A stretch of 64,000 nucleotides of DNA from JAHEDH01 sp963745865 (GCA_963745865.1 CAVUYZ010000008.1:1-64000), one strand, 5' to 3'. Positions 28,863-38,568 are shown, counted from the stretch's first letter. Notes: generated by a model from the letters alone, not told the origin. Program-made: numbers and translations.

Positions 28863-29657
28863 ATGCCGGAGCCAGCCGTTCTCTCGAGCACCGATCGCGT
28901 CCCCGGGCGACCGTTCACAGACGCAGAGAACAGCGACGCCGACCTCGAACGGCTCCAGCGGATGGTGCGCCAGTTGGTCGACACCTATGACGATCCGGTC
29001 GTGTGCGACTTCGCTCCGGGAAAGCGACCGGTGTGCGAATCCGATCCCCAGGGCCGTCACTTCCGCATCTACTACGTCCAGCCGAGCCGACTGTTCACCG
29101 CGGAGAACCTCACCGTCGTCGGGTTCTTCGGTGAGAAACGGCCGGGTGCCGACATCAAGCCGCTCCTCGCCGCCGACAAGCGATTCGAATCCGAGTTCCA
29201 CAAGCATCGGGGCCTCTTGAGCCTCAGCACGGTGCGCATTGCGAATGGAAATTTCGCCAACCTCGTCTTGTTCACCGATCCCGATGCGAAGGATCACTGG
29301 TTCGAGGCCCCGATCCATCGCGACACTGTCGCCGAGATCTCACCGCCGTACTACAGCACGATCCGCTTGAGCAACGGCGTCCTCCCCCACGGTGTGGGAG
29401 CCCCCGAAGAGCTTGTCATCGAACGCGTCAAGTACATCGACTACAGCTCGCAGCCCCCCTGGCGTGCAGTCCGCGGCGTACCACCGCCGATTGATGGTCC
29501 GTCGTCACCTGACGGTGAGGACCACACATCCTCCATCTATCCTTCTTTTCCCTTCAGGATCAAGTCGTGCCGCTCGGTAACTCGTCAATGGCCACATCCG
29601 CGGCTTCTGCCAGTTGGAGACTGGCCAGTGGGTCGCCGACACCGGCAGCATCGCTGA
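28863..29657 (+). CDS. Uncharacterised protein of about 210-265 residues
   Basis: Soluble protein with DLERLQRMVRQLVDTYDDPV, LTVVGFFGEKRPGADIKPLL, RGLLSLSTVRIANGNFANLV, LFTDPDAKDHWFEAPIH and STIRLSNGVLPHGVGAPEEL. The last two segments recall an unnamed family of small ligand-binding or dimeric alpha-beta-barrel-like proteins; I assign no function. The frame is open upstream into the cyclase tail, so the start is uncertain (28761 and 28863 are options). The frame runs to 29657 and overlaps the convergent cyclase gene, but a shift at the C-run near 29455 would give a stop at 29492-29494 directly before a hairpin, which is the more natural end. Confidence 0.6.
   Translation: MPEPAVLSSTDRVPGRPFTDAENSDADLERLQRMVRQLVDTYDDPVVCDFAPGKRPVCESDPQGRHFRIYYVQPSRLFTAENLTVVGFFGEKRPGADIKPLLAADKRFESEFHKHRGLLSLSTVRIANGNFANLVLFTDPDAKDHWFEAPIHRDTVAEISPPYYSTIRLSNGVLPHGVGAPEELVIERVKYIDYSSQPPWRAVRGVPPPIDGPSSPDGEDHTSSIYPSFPFRIKSCRSVTRQWPHPRLLPVGDWPVGRRHRQHR
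29496..29523. terminator. Candidate terminator between convergent genes
   Basis: Nested inverted repeats GGTCC (29496-29500)/GGACC (29519-29523) and CACC/GGTG around a TGAC loop, followed on the plus strand by a pyrimidine-rich stretch (29530-29555) with a TTTT run. The site sits between a likely stop at 29492-29494 and the end of the minus-strand cyclase gene at 29560. The stem is bulged, so strength is uncertain. Confidence 0.4.
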
Positions 29658-30295
29658 TACGAGCTCCCACATTGATGTCATCTCCGAGCGCGGTCAACTC
29701 CATCGGCTCGCCGGGTGACCCGAGCATTCCGACATAGCCACGCCCGGCGTGCAACCCGACCCCGAGCGGAATCCGATGGCCCCTTCGGGTCGGTGTGTCC
29801 GGTGGCGATCAGCAGCTCACGAGCGCTGTTCAACGCGGGCTCGCGCATTAAGGGGACTCGGCGATTCCAGGGACGAAGTAGCCGATGGCTTCGTCACCGG
29901 CCAGCCGACCCAGCAAGGCGCCCGATCTGACCAGGACCTCCGAGGATGTCCTGAAGAACCTGTCGATGAGATCCCTGAACGCCTTGTTCCCGATCTCTCT
30001 CCGCGAGTGGTAGTGAAAACAAAACGTCAGCGAACATGGTCGCCACTTCGACCTCGGCTCCACCAGGATGCTTGCGCCCAAAGTTGATGCATGAGTTGCA
30101 GAAGCGTGGGTCCTCGTGGGACTGGCCTCTCCCGATGAGCGGCATCACGCGACGCCCGAGCCCTTCGAACGGTGCATGACAGAACATGCACCGGGGATCG
30201 CTGGGGGATCGCTCGAAAGACAGCCCTCGACTTCTCCTTGCCGGGGTTGCCCTCTACCAGAAGCTCTCTCCAGACGGAGTCTCCAGTGCCAACCA
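29560..30295 (-). CDS. Stand-alone class III nucleotide cyclase with Cys-rich N-terminus (frameshifted)
   Basis: Reconstructed protein of about 245 residues. The N-terminus VWRELLVEGNPGKEKSRAVF is followed by a zinc-binding pair CMFC...CNSC within RCMFCHAPFEGLGRRVMPLI and RFCNSCINFGRKHPGGAEVE. The cyclase domain begins VATMFADV (metal Asp) and continues AFRDLIDRFFRTSSEVLVRS, LLGRLAGDEAIGYFVPGI (second Asp) and ALGDDINVGARISDAAG (Asn and Arg). Shifts lie near 30190, 30010-30030 and 29800. No AAA or TPR part is attached, unlike the other three cyclases nearby. The start ATG 30295 is tentative; 30344 is an alternative. Confidence 0.8.
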
Positions 30296-30449
30296 TTCGC
30301 TGATGCTCCGAGCCAGAGGCCGTCCCCGAGGGTTCAGCCTTCACCGTTCATCCGCCGATCGCGTTCGGCGTCTTCATCACGAGCCTAGCCATGAGACCAT
30401 CGGGCTCCTCAGCCGGCGCCGGCACGGCGCGTGGTCGAGCGGATGGGTG

Positions 30450-32764
30450 TCAGGTTGCGCCGAGCCTGTCTATCGGTGGTGGCGAATACACCCGGGGCTT
30501 GGGCAATTCGCCGTCGTATCGCTCGACCTCGACCAGGCAGGTGTGGGCGCTCGGGCCCTGGGCGAGCGAGGACGTTCCGATGTCGCGGGTCAGCACATTT
30601 GGGTTGCCGGCGAGTTCGAGCGAGTCGGCGACTCCGGGTTCGAGCGGGTCGAACCAGGCTCCCGTCGGCATCGCCACCACGCCCGCCATCACCCGATTGT
30701 CTATGGCCACACCGACCAGACACGCAACCCTGTCGTCGAACAGCCTCGCCGTGTCACCATCTGACAACCCTCGAGCGTCTGCGGTTGCCGAATGCATTCT
30801 GAGCACCTCTCGTGCCCGGCCACCTTGTGACGCTGGCTGTGCTCGCTGTGATCCAGCTGGCTGTGCAGGCGCGTGGCCGGCTGATGACTGACAAGCTGCA
30901 GCGGGTGGTGCTCACTCCCCTGGCCTCCGAGGCGCTCGAACGGCTCCATCCACGCGGGGATCACCCGGAAGTCGCCATACCCGAAGCTCTCGATGGTCTC
31001 CGAGTGAATCTCGAGCTTCCCAGACGGCGTCGTGTGGGGACGCCCTGTCGGGTCCTCGCGGAACTCGGCCAACCACCCGGGCCGAGGATCAGGGTAAGGC
31101 AGCTGGTAGGTGCCCGACTCCCAGAACGCATCGAATTGGGGGATCTCGATGCCCTCTGCACTGCCCTGTATTCGGGCCTCGTCCCAGAGATGTCGAAGCC
31201 AACCGCCAACGTCGTGAACCTTCGGTGAACTCAGCCTCACAACCCATGCGGCTGGCAAGCCCGACAAGGATCTCGAAAGTCCGAGCGTGCCCCGCCGTGG
31301 GGTGGGATGACCTGCCGCATCGCATGGGCGTACGGGTCGTGGCTCGACGCACAGATGTCTTCACGCTCCAGTGCGGTGGTGGCAGGGAACACGATGTCGG
31401 CGTGCCGCGCCAACGGCGTCCACCACGGCTCGTGAGCGATAACGGTGTCGGGTCGTTTCCATGCCTGGACCAGCCGGTTCAGATCCTGGTGATGATGGAA
31501 CGGGTTTCCACCCGCCCAGTAGATCAACCTGATGTCGGGGAAGGTGATGCGGGTTCCGTCGTAGTCGATCGACTCCCCAGGGTGCAGAAGCATGTCGGCG
31601 ATCCGCTCGCCACCGGGATCGCGGTTCCGGTCGGGTTGACGCCCTTGGGAAGAACCGGCCAGGCCGAACCGCCTCCCGGTGCTCCCGATGTGCCCCTCGT
31701 CGGCATGGCCGAACCCGAACCCTCCCCCGGGAAGCCCGACATGGCCGAGCATCGAGGCCAGCGTCACCAGCATCCAGTAGGGCTGCTCGCCGTGATGGGC
31801 ACGCTGCAACGCCCAGGCGGCGTTGAGCAGCGTGCGCTGGGAAGCCATCTCCCGGGCGAGGCCCACGATCGTGTCGGCGTCGACGCCCGTGATCGCCTCC
31901 GCCCACGCCGGAGTCTTCGGCGTTCCATCCGTCTCTCCGAGCAGATAGGAGAGGAACCGGTCGTATCCGACGGTGTACCGGTAGAGGAAGTCGGCATCCG
32001 CCAGGTCCTCTGTCTCGACGACAAACGCCAACCCCAACATCAGCGCAACGTCGGTGCCAGGCCGGCACCGAATCCAGCGATGCTCCAGATCCGGCGTGTC
32101 GTCTTCGAGGGGTCCGATCGTGACGAACCGGACACCGCGAGCGGCGGCCCGCTCCATCCCCGACCGGACCTCATGCTGGGTGATCCCCCCATAGGAGACC
32201 TGGCTGTTGCGGAGCGGCAGCCCACCGAAGCTCACCACCAGTCGCGACCCGAGGCGATCTCGTTCCAGGTCGTCTGCTCCAATTCCATCTCCGGCCACGG
32301 CGACACGACATCGGGCAATATGGCCTGCGCTGCCGCCGTGCTGTAGGAGTTGACCGACCTGGTGCAACCGCCGATGCAGTTGAGGAAGCGGTGCAGCTGG
32401 GACTGAGCGTGATGAAAGCGTCCGGCGCTCGCCCATCCGTACGAGCCTCCGTAGATGGCAGTGTTGCCGTGCTCGGCGATGACCCGGCCAAGCTCACCTG
32501 CCGCCAGATCGAGCGCCTGCTCCCAAGAGACCTCGACAAACGGCTCACCGCCACGACGATCCCGCCCACGATACGGGCCGCCCTCGAGCCAACCTTTGCG
32601 AATGGCCGGACGGTCGATCCGGACACGATGCTGGATCCCATCGAGTAACGCATCCCCGATCGGGAGGGGTCGGCGTCGCTGGGGATCGGGGTGACGCTAT
32701 CTATGCGCCCTGCACGGGTCTCGACGTCGTACACGCCCCATTGTGTTGCAGTCCGATCAGCCAC
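30450..32764 (-). CDS. Molybdopterin oxidoreductase, BisC/TorA/DMSO-reductase type (frameshifted)
   Basis: Reconstructed to about 770 residues, the normal size for biotin sulfoxide/TMAO/DMSO reductases. Start GTG 32764 follows GAGAGGAGGT. N-terminal: TATQWGVYDVETRAGRIDSV, then GNTAIYGGSYGWASAGRFHH, CIGGCTRSVNSYSTAAAQAI with the family Mo-ligand Ser. The long central frame gives FVTIGPLEDDTPDLEHRWIR, LLNAAWALQRAHHGEQPYWM, IYWAGGNPFHHHQDLNRLVQ, ARHADIVFPATTALEREDIC. The C-terminal dinucleotide domain has THSATADARGLSDGD-like and VMAGVVAMPTGAWFDP, ending NPNVLTRDIGTSSLAQGPSA. Shifts lie near 32655, 32260, 31250 and 30810. No TAT signal or cytochrome partner, so a cytoplasmic sulfoxide or N-oxide reductase, BisC/MsrP-like in role, is likely. 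Confidence 0.87.
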
Positions 32765-32888
32765 AGCACCTCCTCTCGGATTCAGCCGCAGACTAGAACG
32801 TCGCGGAGGGAATTGTCTGGTTCCCGTACGACGAGGAGACGGGCTGACCGGGCGGACGTCCGCCGGCCTGCCGCTCCGATCGTCTCGG

Positions 32889-33199
32889 TCACATCGGATG
32901 GATCTCGGCGACCTGAACGGCGCCACCGTCCTCGCGGATCGGGCAGTCGGTCGCCAGCCCCAGCGCGTCCTCGTGCCGAATCGGCCTCGACAATGCTGTA
33001 GCCAGTCACGGTCACGTCGCCACCGTGGGTCGTGGTGCCATCCGACGCGATCGTCGCCGCTCGCCGACCGGGTCCCCTGGTCGACCAGAGCTGCGCCGAG
33101 GCTCCCCATCCATGCGCCCCATCTCGCTATCACCGCCGCGCCCTCTTCTTCGGTTTCCGGCATGCGCCCGCCGTGGTAGGTGAACAAGTACTTCGCCAT
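32889..33199 (-). CDS. YciI-like (YCII-related) protein (frameshifted)
   Basis: About 103 residues. MAKYLFTYHGGRMPETEEEG is the usual start of actinobacterial YCII-related proteins, followed by VIARWGAWMGSLGAALVDQG. After shifts near 33085 and 32960 come HGGDVTVTGYSIVEADS and CPIREDGGAVQVAEIHPM, the expected C-terminus. The ATG at 33199 is correctly placed after AAGGAGACACC. The ferredoxin-like dimeric fold is often found beside sigma factors or transport genes; function unknown. Confidence 0.75.
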
Positions 33200-33260
33200 C
33201 GTGGTGTCTCCTTCTGACTCGAAGACCGACTCTCGGTCCTTCACCCATGCGACGATCAAA

Positions 33261-33280
33261 GGGTGTCGTTTTCGACACCC
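33261..33280. repeat. Perfect 8-bp stem-loop between divergent genes
   Basis: GGGTGTCG (33261-33268) and CGACACCC (33273-33280) flank a TTTT loop. It lies in the divergent spacer between the YciI-like gene (start 33199) and the DDN-like gene and covers the GTG at 33263. Either an operator, or evidence that the DDN-like protein starts further downstream. Confidence 0.45.
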
Positions 33281-33763
33281 TCCAGTGATTCTCGGAAAGC
33301 TACCGATCTCTCACTCCAGCGGCTGACGGGTACGTTGCGCCTGATCCGCGACGGCACCGCTGAACTCCTCTCCCATCTCCACACCGCCGCGTACCGGTTG
33401 TCCTCGGGCCGGATCGGCGGACGGTTGGTCGACAACGACATGTTGCTGTTGACCACCACCGGTCGCCACAGCGGTCGCCCCCACACGGTGCCACTGCTGT
33501 TCCTCGAGGACGGCGACCGGTTCATCGTGTACGCGTCCTGGGGTGGCCGAGACGAGCACCCGGAGTGGTATCTCAACCTGATCGCCCATCCCGAGGCCAT
33601 CGCCCAGGTACGCGGTGATCGCCACGAGGTCATCGCCAGGACGGCCCCGGCAGGCAAGCGTGACCGATGGTGGAACACGGCGGTCTCGGCCTACCGCGGC
33701 TACGCCGTCTACGAGCGCAGAACCGACCGAGAGATTCCGGTGGTGTTCCTCGACCCCGACTGA
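33263..33763 (+). CDS. DDN-family nitroreductase/quinone reductase-like protein (F420-type)
   Basis: Up to 166 residues. The split-barrel family pattern is clear: HTAAYRLSSGRIGGRLVDND, MLLLTTTGRHSGRPHTVPLL, FLEDGDRFIVYASWGGRDEH, PEWYLNLIAHPEAIAQVRGD. Members of the Ddn/FDOR family use F420 or flavin to reduce nitro compounds or quinones, supporting an F420-making actinobacterial host. The first 30 residues are poorly conserved and the GTG at 33263 lies in a hairpin, so the true start may be near 33335. Its 3' end overlaps the over-extended end of the convergent cyclase gene. Confidence 0.85.
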   Translation: MSFSTPSSDSRKATDLSLQRLTGTLRLIRDGTAELLSHLHTAAYRLSSGRIGGRLVDNDMLLLTTTGRHSGRPHTVPLLFLEDGDRFIVYASWGGRDEHPEWYLNLIAHPEAIAQVRGDRHEVIARTAPAGKRDRWWNTAVSAYRGYAVYERRTDREIPVVFLDPD

Positions 33764-36700
33764 CCGAAACCGGGGACCCTCGGACGCAGCCCAGGTCGGT
33801 TTCACCCTCCGCGGCGATGTCCTCGACGCTCTCGATCATCTCGATGGCGACCTTCGCACCCATGTGCTGAGCCGACGCTCTCGCACGATCGAGCAGCTCC
33901 TCGGTGAGCTCGGCGTCATCCAGGGCGGCCGCGCACCTGGCGGCATGGATCCGGATCAGCGTCGTGGGGAACACCAGTCCCAGATCATCACCGATCTCGA
34001 GGGCCGGAAGCATTCGATCGAGTGCGCTTCTCACGTCACCGTTGGCCTCGTCCACCAGGCCCCACCACGACTGCACCAGCGCGCCCAGCCACTCACTGTT
34101 GCCGACGACGATTCGCTCGAGGACCTCGATCAACCCGTCGGCCAGCCCCAAATCGATCAACGCGGGCACACTCAGGTCCAACCCACTCACTGCCAGGGTC
34201 GGATTGTCCTTCGCCAACTGCAGCAGTTCAGGAACCAGGTCCCTGACGTCGTCGAGATGGCCGGCGTCATCGGCGTAGCGAATCAACTGGCCCAAGACGG
34301 GGAGCATCACCTGCGGGTCGCCGATGTCGCGGCACGCGCCGAGGAAGTCGAGCGCCTTTCTCCATGCCTCCTCAGCGTCGCCGTTGATCCAGCTGATCCG
34401 CGCGTCCAGGACCCGGCCGAAGGTCGCAACCTGTGACATGCGACTGCTGGCCGACGCCTCGATGATCTCGCTGGTGAGCCGGTCGAACTCAGCGATCTCA
34501 CCGAGCTGCAGCAGCGCCAGACACTTGGTGTGCTTGTGCCATGTCGTGTCTCGTCCCCGCTGTTCCCCGTACGCAATGCCATCGTCGATGATGTCGAGCG
34601 CTTCACGAGACCTCCCGACCTCGTTCATCCACGAAGCGCGATTGTTGTATCCGACCATCGCGCCGACGGTGTTGCCCAGGTCGAGATCGATGGCGAGTGC
34701 ATCCGCCAGGTCGCCGTCGCCGCCGCCGTCGAGGTTCCCCACCAGGTTGAGCGCCGTTCCCCGGAGCCGCAGGCCCCGGGCCCGAAGCCTCACGTCACCG
34801 ACATCGCGAGCGACCCGAATCACCCGTTCGGCGACCTCGACCGCCTCCTCCTCGCGCCCGGCGAACATGAGCATGGCCGAGTGCTCTGCCCAGACGGAGG
34901 CCACCTCAACGCTATCGGGCATCCCATCGATCAACTCGAGAGCGGCCAACACTTGCGAGTCTGCCAACTCACGGTTTCCGCCGTACCACGCGGCCCGGGA
35001 GCGATGGGCCAGGGCCACCGCTCGGCCCAGATCGTCACCTGCTGTGGCATATAGATCAATCGCGTTGCCGAGCATCGCGAGCACCTCTTCGGATCCGCCC
35101 GAGGTCAGGCTGGAGAGGGTCACGAGTGCCCGAGCTCGACTGACGTCGTCGGGGGCGATATCGGCGGCCTTGCGAGCCCAGCGGGCGGCCGACTCGACGT
35201 CGAGGCTCTCCGCTCGCTCGGATGCAAGTGTCAAGAACCGATACACCCTGCCGAGCAGCTCGGGGTCGGTCGACGGCTCCAGCTCGAGCGCGGTGGTGTG
35301 ATGATGGGCGAGCAGTTCGGCAACGTCGATCGCCCGGCCACCACTCACCGCTTCCAACCATCGAGCGGTCTCCCGGTGTAGGCGTGCCTTCTCAGACCTG
35401 GGGAGCTGACCGTAGGCCACATCACGAGCGAGCACGTGCGTGAACAGGAACTCCTCCTGGCCCTGCATCGATGACCGACGAACCGGGCGCACCAGTTCCC
35501 GACGGGCGATCCTCCGGATCGCCTCGGAAAGGTCGTCAAGAGCACGGCCCATCAGGAACGACAGCGCTCCTGTCCAGAAGACGCGGCCGACGACGGCAGC
35601 CGTCTGCAGCAACGCCCGATCGTCGGGATCGAGAAGATCGAGGCGGGCAGCGATGATCGCCTGGACCGAATCGGGCAGCGGCAGCACCTCGGGTGCTGTG
35701 GCTCCGGTGAGCCAACCCTTCTCGTCCGCGAGACGGACATACTCGGTGAGGTAGAGCGGATTGCCTCCGGATCTCTCCAGGAGGGCCTGTTGGGCGTCGG
35801 CCGACATCACCGTACGACCCGTCAGCGACGCGACCAGGCGAGCCGTCTCATCCGCCGAGAGGGGTGACAGACCGATCGTGACCGCCTCACGATTCCCGCC
35901 GCCCCATCCGGGCCTCCGCTCGAACCACTCGGGGCGGGCGGTGCACACGATCAACACCGGAGCGTCCTGCGCCCAGTCGAGAACATGCTCGAGGAAGTCG
36001 GCGAGTGCCTCGTCCGCCCAGTGCAGGTCTTCGAAGACGAGAACGAGCGGGTGCTGCGACGCCAGCAACTCGACGTACGTCATCCACGCCGAGAACAGCT
36101 CCGCACGCTCGATCCCCTCTGCGGCGCCGAGGCCGGCGAGGGGCCCAAGCCGCTGACGGAGCCAAACCACGTCGACGTCGACGCCCAGGGTGAGACCGTC
36201 GATCGACGCGTCGAGCTTGGTGCGCGCCTCCTCCGGTGGCTCCGACTCGAGAATTCCCGCCTCCGACTTCACGATCTCAGCCAGTGCCCAGAACGTCACA
36301 CCTTCGCCATACGGCAGCGACCGGCCCTGCCTCCATCGCACCACCAGGTCCGGCCGGTCGTCGAGGCTCTCCCGAAACTCGCGAATCATCCGGCTCTTGC
36401 CAACGCCAGGCTCGCCGCTGATGGTCACGAGCTGCGGCCGACTCCGGGCGATGGAGCGATCCAACGCGTCGACCAAAAGGCTCAGCTCCTCCTGCCGACC
36501 GACGAACTGGACGGACCCCGACTCCTCGACCGCAACCCCGTAGCGACTGCGAGCTTGCCGGGCGCTCCACACTGCCACGGCCGCAGCCTTGCCCTTCAGC
36601 TCGACGGGTTCGAGCGGGTCGCAGTCGATCACGCTCCGCACAGCGAGGTAGGTCCGCTCGTCGACAACGGTGCCACCGTGGGGGGCGATCCCCTCGAGCC

Positions 36701-37280
36701 GCGATGCCGTGTTGACGACATCCCCGATGATCCGCTCGTTCTGGTCACTCGAGTCGAGCTGGATGATCGCCTCCCCGGTGGCGACCCCGATCCGAACCTT
36801 GAGATCGAGGTCGGGGTCGGCTGCGTTGAGCTCGGCTACGGACTCGTGGATGCGAAGGGCCGCCCGCACCGCCCGCTCGGGGTCGTCCTCGTGGATGCTC
36901 GGTACTCCGAACACCGCGAACACGCCATCGCCCATCAGCTTCTCCACGGTTCCGCCCCAGCGCTCGACCGAGGTGCGAACCTTGCGGTGATAGACGGACA
37001 ATCGCGATCGAACCGCTTCCGGGTCGGACCGCTCGGTGTGGGATGTGAATCCTGCTAGGTCGGCGAATAGACATGAGATGACCCGAAGCTCCTCAGTGCC
37101 TGTCTCAGCCGGGCCATCCTGTTGGACCTGGGCAACGCCGCACGTGGGGCAGAATCCTGCACCCTCTGGCAATTCCGCTCCGCAGGAGACGCACGCGGGC
37201 GCCACCGCAGTCCCGCACGAGGCGCAGAAGCGAGCCTGTGGGGTCAGCGAATCACCACAACCGGGGCAGTAGGAAGCCAC
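33630..37280 (-). CDS. Zinc ribbon - class III cyclase - AAA/STAND - TPR protein
   Basis: Up to 1,216 residues. Zinc ribbons at 1-50 (CPGCGDSLTPQARFCASCG, CVSCGAELPEGAGFCPTCG). Cyclase at about 65-245 with LFADLAGFTSHTE, KLMGDGVFAVFG and IGDVVNTASRLEG. AAA/STAND at about 260-640 with ISGEPGVGKSRM and LVLVFEDLHWAD. Then a long helical repeat region in which short TPR-like motifs recur. The last 55 residues are Arg/Ser/Pro-rich, antisense to the convergent DDN-like gene, and look like readthrough after a lost stop near 33800, where an adjacent frame has TGA. Third gene of a minus-strand run with the other cyclase/STAND gene and the ART-like gene. Confidence 0.92.
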   Translation of the reverse strand: MASYCPGCGDSLTPQARFCASCGTAVAPACVSCGAELPEGAGFCPTCGVAQVQQDGPAETGTEELRVISCLFADLAGFTSHTERSDPEAVRSRLSVYHRKVRTSVERWGGTVEKLMGDGVFAVFGVPSIHEDDPERAVRAALRIHESVAELNAADPDLDLKVRIGVATGEAIIQLDSSDQNERIIGDVVNTASRLEGIAPHGGTVVDERTYLAVRSVIDCDPLEPVELKGKAAAVAVWSARQARSRYGVAVEESGSVQFVGRQEELSLLVDALDRSIARSRPQLVTISGEPGVGKSRMIREFRESLDDRPDLVVRWRQGRSLPYGEGVTFWALAEIVKSEAGILESEPPEEARTKLDASIDGLTLGVDVDVVWLRQRLGPLAGLGAAEGIERAELFSAWMTYVELLASQHPLVLVFEDLHWADEALADFLEHVLDWAQDAPVLIVCTARPEWFERRPGWGGGNREAVTIGLSPLSADETARLVASLTGRTVMSADAQQALLERSGGNPLYLTEYVRLADEKGWLTGATAPEVLPLPDSVQAIIAARLDLLDPDDRALLQTAAVVGRVFWTGALSFLMGRALDDLSEAIRRIARRELVRPVRRSSMQGQEEFLFTHVLARDVAYGQLPRSEKARLHRETARWLEAVSGGRAIDVAELLAHHHTTALELEPSTDPELLGRVYRFLTLASERAESLDVESAARWARKAADIAPDDVSRARALVTLSSLTSGGSEEVLAMLGNAIDLYATAGDDLGRAVALAHRSRAAWYGGNRELADSQVLAALELIDGMPDSVEVASVWAEHSAMLMFAGREEEAVEVAERVIRVARDVGDVRLRARGLRLRGTALNLVGNLDGGGDGDLADALAIDLDLGNTVGAMVGYNNRASWMNEVGRSREALDIIDDGIAYGEQRGRDTTWHKHTKCLALLQLGEIAEFDRLTSEIIEASASSRMSQVATFGRVLDARISWINGDAEEAWRKALDFLGACRDIGDPQVMLPVLGQLIRYADDAGHLDDVRDLVPELLQLAKDNPTLAVSGLDLSVPALIDLGLADGLIEVLERIVVGNSEWLGALVQSWWGLVDEANGDVRSALDRMLPALEIGDDLGLVFPTTLIRIHAARCAAALDDAELTEELLDRARASAQHMGAKVAIEMIESVEDIAAEGETDLGCVRGSPVSVSRGRGTPPESLGRFCARRRRSRGRPRPPCSTIGHACLPGPSWR

Positions 37281-37438
37281 GCCCAGAATCTAGACCATCA
37301 TCCCGAACTGGGTGGTTCTGGTCGGCCCGGCTCGAGGTGCGCCGCTCAGCCGTCGAGGTGGGCCTGGAGCACCTTGGCGATGTTGTGGAGGAAGGCAGGA
37401 GGACCCGTCATCGAGATCCGGATGCCGGCGTCGGTCAG

Positions 37439-38500
37439 TCACGCAGCGCGGGCCACGTCCGGATAGAACTGGGCGCTCAATTCGATGAACCTATCGACGA
37501 CCGCCTCCTCGGCAGTCGTCACGATCTCGAAGCCATTCCCGGTTCGATGCGCAGAGGTCACAGCGTCGTAGACCAGGTCCCCGAGGTCTCCGAGGACGAG
37601 CAGGAGCCCGTCATCGTGACCACCGATGCCGGAGAGGAACGGGAAGTCCTCGGGAGCCACCGTCAGACGAGCGAGCGGCCGCACCGGTTCGTGACACGCC
37701 CACTCGTTCGAGAGTGGACCGCCGGGGTAGAACGACAAGCGCTCGAAGGCAGACCTCGGAAGCAAGTACAGCGCACCTGTCGTGAACGGGGCGGTTTCGA
37801 GTACCTCGTGGTGAATCGAGAAGTGATACATGTCGACCCACCGGTCGCGGGCGGTGGTCTCGAACCGCATCGACCCGTTGCGGATACTGCCCCGGAGTCG
37901 GTCTCGGTCGACGATGGCGAAGAACATCGACCACAGGCCGTCGTGCGTGCCGTAGACGGCGCCGAGGTTTCCTCGCCCGCCGGTGTCGTTCAACTCCATC
38001 GACGCGCGCTGCGGGCGGAACTCGTCGATATCTCGACGGTTCGAGCCGTGGAAGATCACCGTGTCTTGCGTCATCAGCCACTGAACGAACCGATGGGGCG
38101 AACCTTGGATCTCGTCGTCGATCGTTCGACCGTCCGGATGACGGTTGAGCGACTGCCACAGAGCCTCGAATCCGGCTTCCTCCGCTGTCGTCAGCGTCAG
38201 CTCGGGAGCAACCAAGCCCGACCCCGGCGGAGCGGCGGCCGGACGATCGAGGCGGGTGAGCGGAACGATACCTCCGATCGTCGCAGTCACGGTGCCGGTG
38301 TCATCGGCCGAGGCTTCGATGACGGCGCCGCCGAACGGGCCACCCGAGACGACATACGACGACTCCGTCGAGCGTTCGAGCACGTTCTCGAACCCATTCG
38401 GCGCCTCAGGGAAGCGGACGGCCAACCCGGATGCCGTCTCGACTATGGAGACGTCCATACCCGACATCGACCAGTCGCCGATGAGTCCGTCCGGAATCAT
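37439..38500 (-). CDS. Hypothetical protein with an ADP-ribosyltransferase-like HGS...YGT pattern
   Basis: About 354 residues, soluble. The N-terminal part is a beta-rich segment (residues 1-110, including GLIGDWSMSGMDVSIVETAS). The rest contains TVIFHGSNRRDIDEFRPQRA and GNLGAVYGTHDGLWSMFFAI, a spacing and residue pattern that recalls ART-fold proteins (H-G-S then Y-G/A-T and an aromatic-small core). No further catalytic residue is certain, so this is a weak hint only. The ATG at 38500 is chosen because the longer reading overlaps the upstream cyclase in another frame. After the stop at 37439 another frame continues sensibly (TDAGIRISMTGPPAFLHNIA...) to a TGA at 37346, so the C-terminus is probably cut by a shift. 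It sits between two cyclase/STAND genes. Confidence 0.65.
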   Translation of the reverse strand: MIPDGLIGDWSMSGMDVSIVETASGLAVRFPEAPNGFENVLERSTESSYVVSGGPFGGAVIEASADDTGTVTATIGGIVPLTRLDRPAAAPPGSGLVAPELTLTTAEEAGFEALWQSLNRHPDGRTIDDEIQGSPHRFVQWLMTQDTVIFHGSNRRDIDEFRPQRASMELNDTGGRGNLGAVYGTHDGLWSMFFAIVDRDRLRGSIRNGSMRFETTARDRWVDMYHFSIHHEVLETAPFTTGALYLLPRSAFERLSFYPGGPLSNEWACHEPVRPLARLTVAPEDFPFLSGIGGHDDGLLLVLGDLGDLVYDAVTSAHRTGNGFEIVTTAEEAVVDRFIELSAQFYPDVARAA

Positions 38501-38568
38501 CTCGTCACCATCGGAACCACCGGATCGCGCCGGCAGAACGAGAGGGGAGTCGACGGGATCTCGCCATC

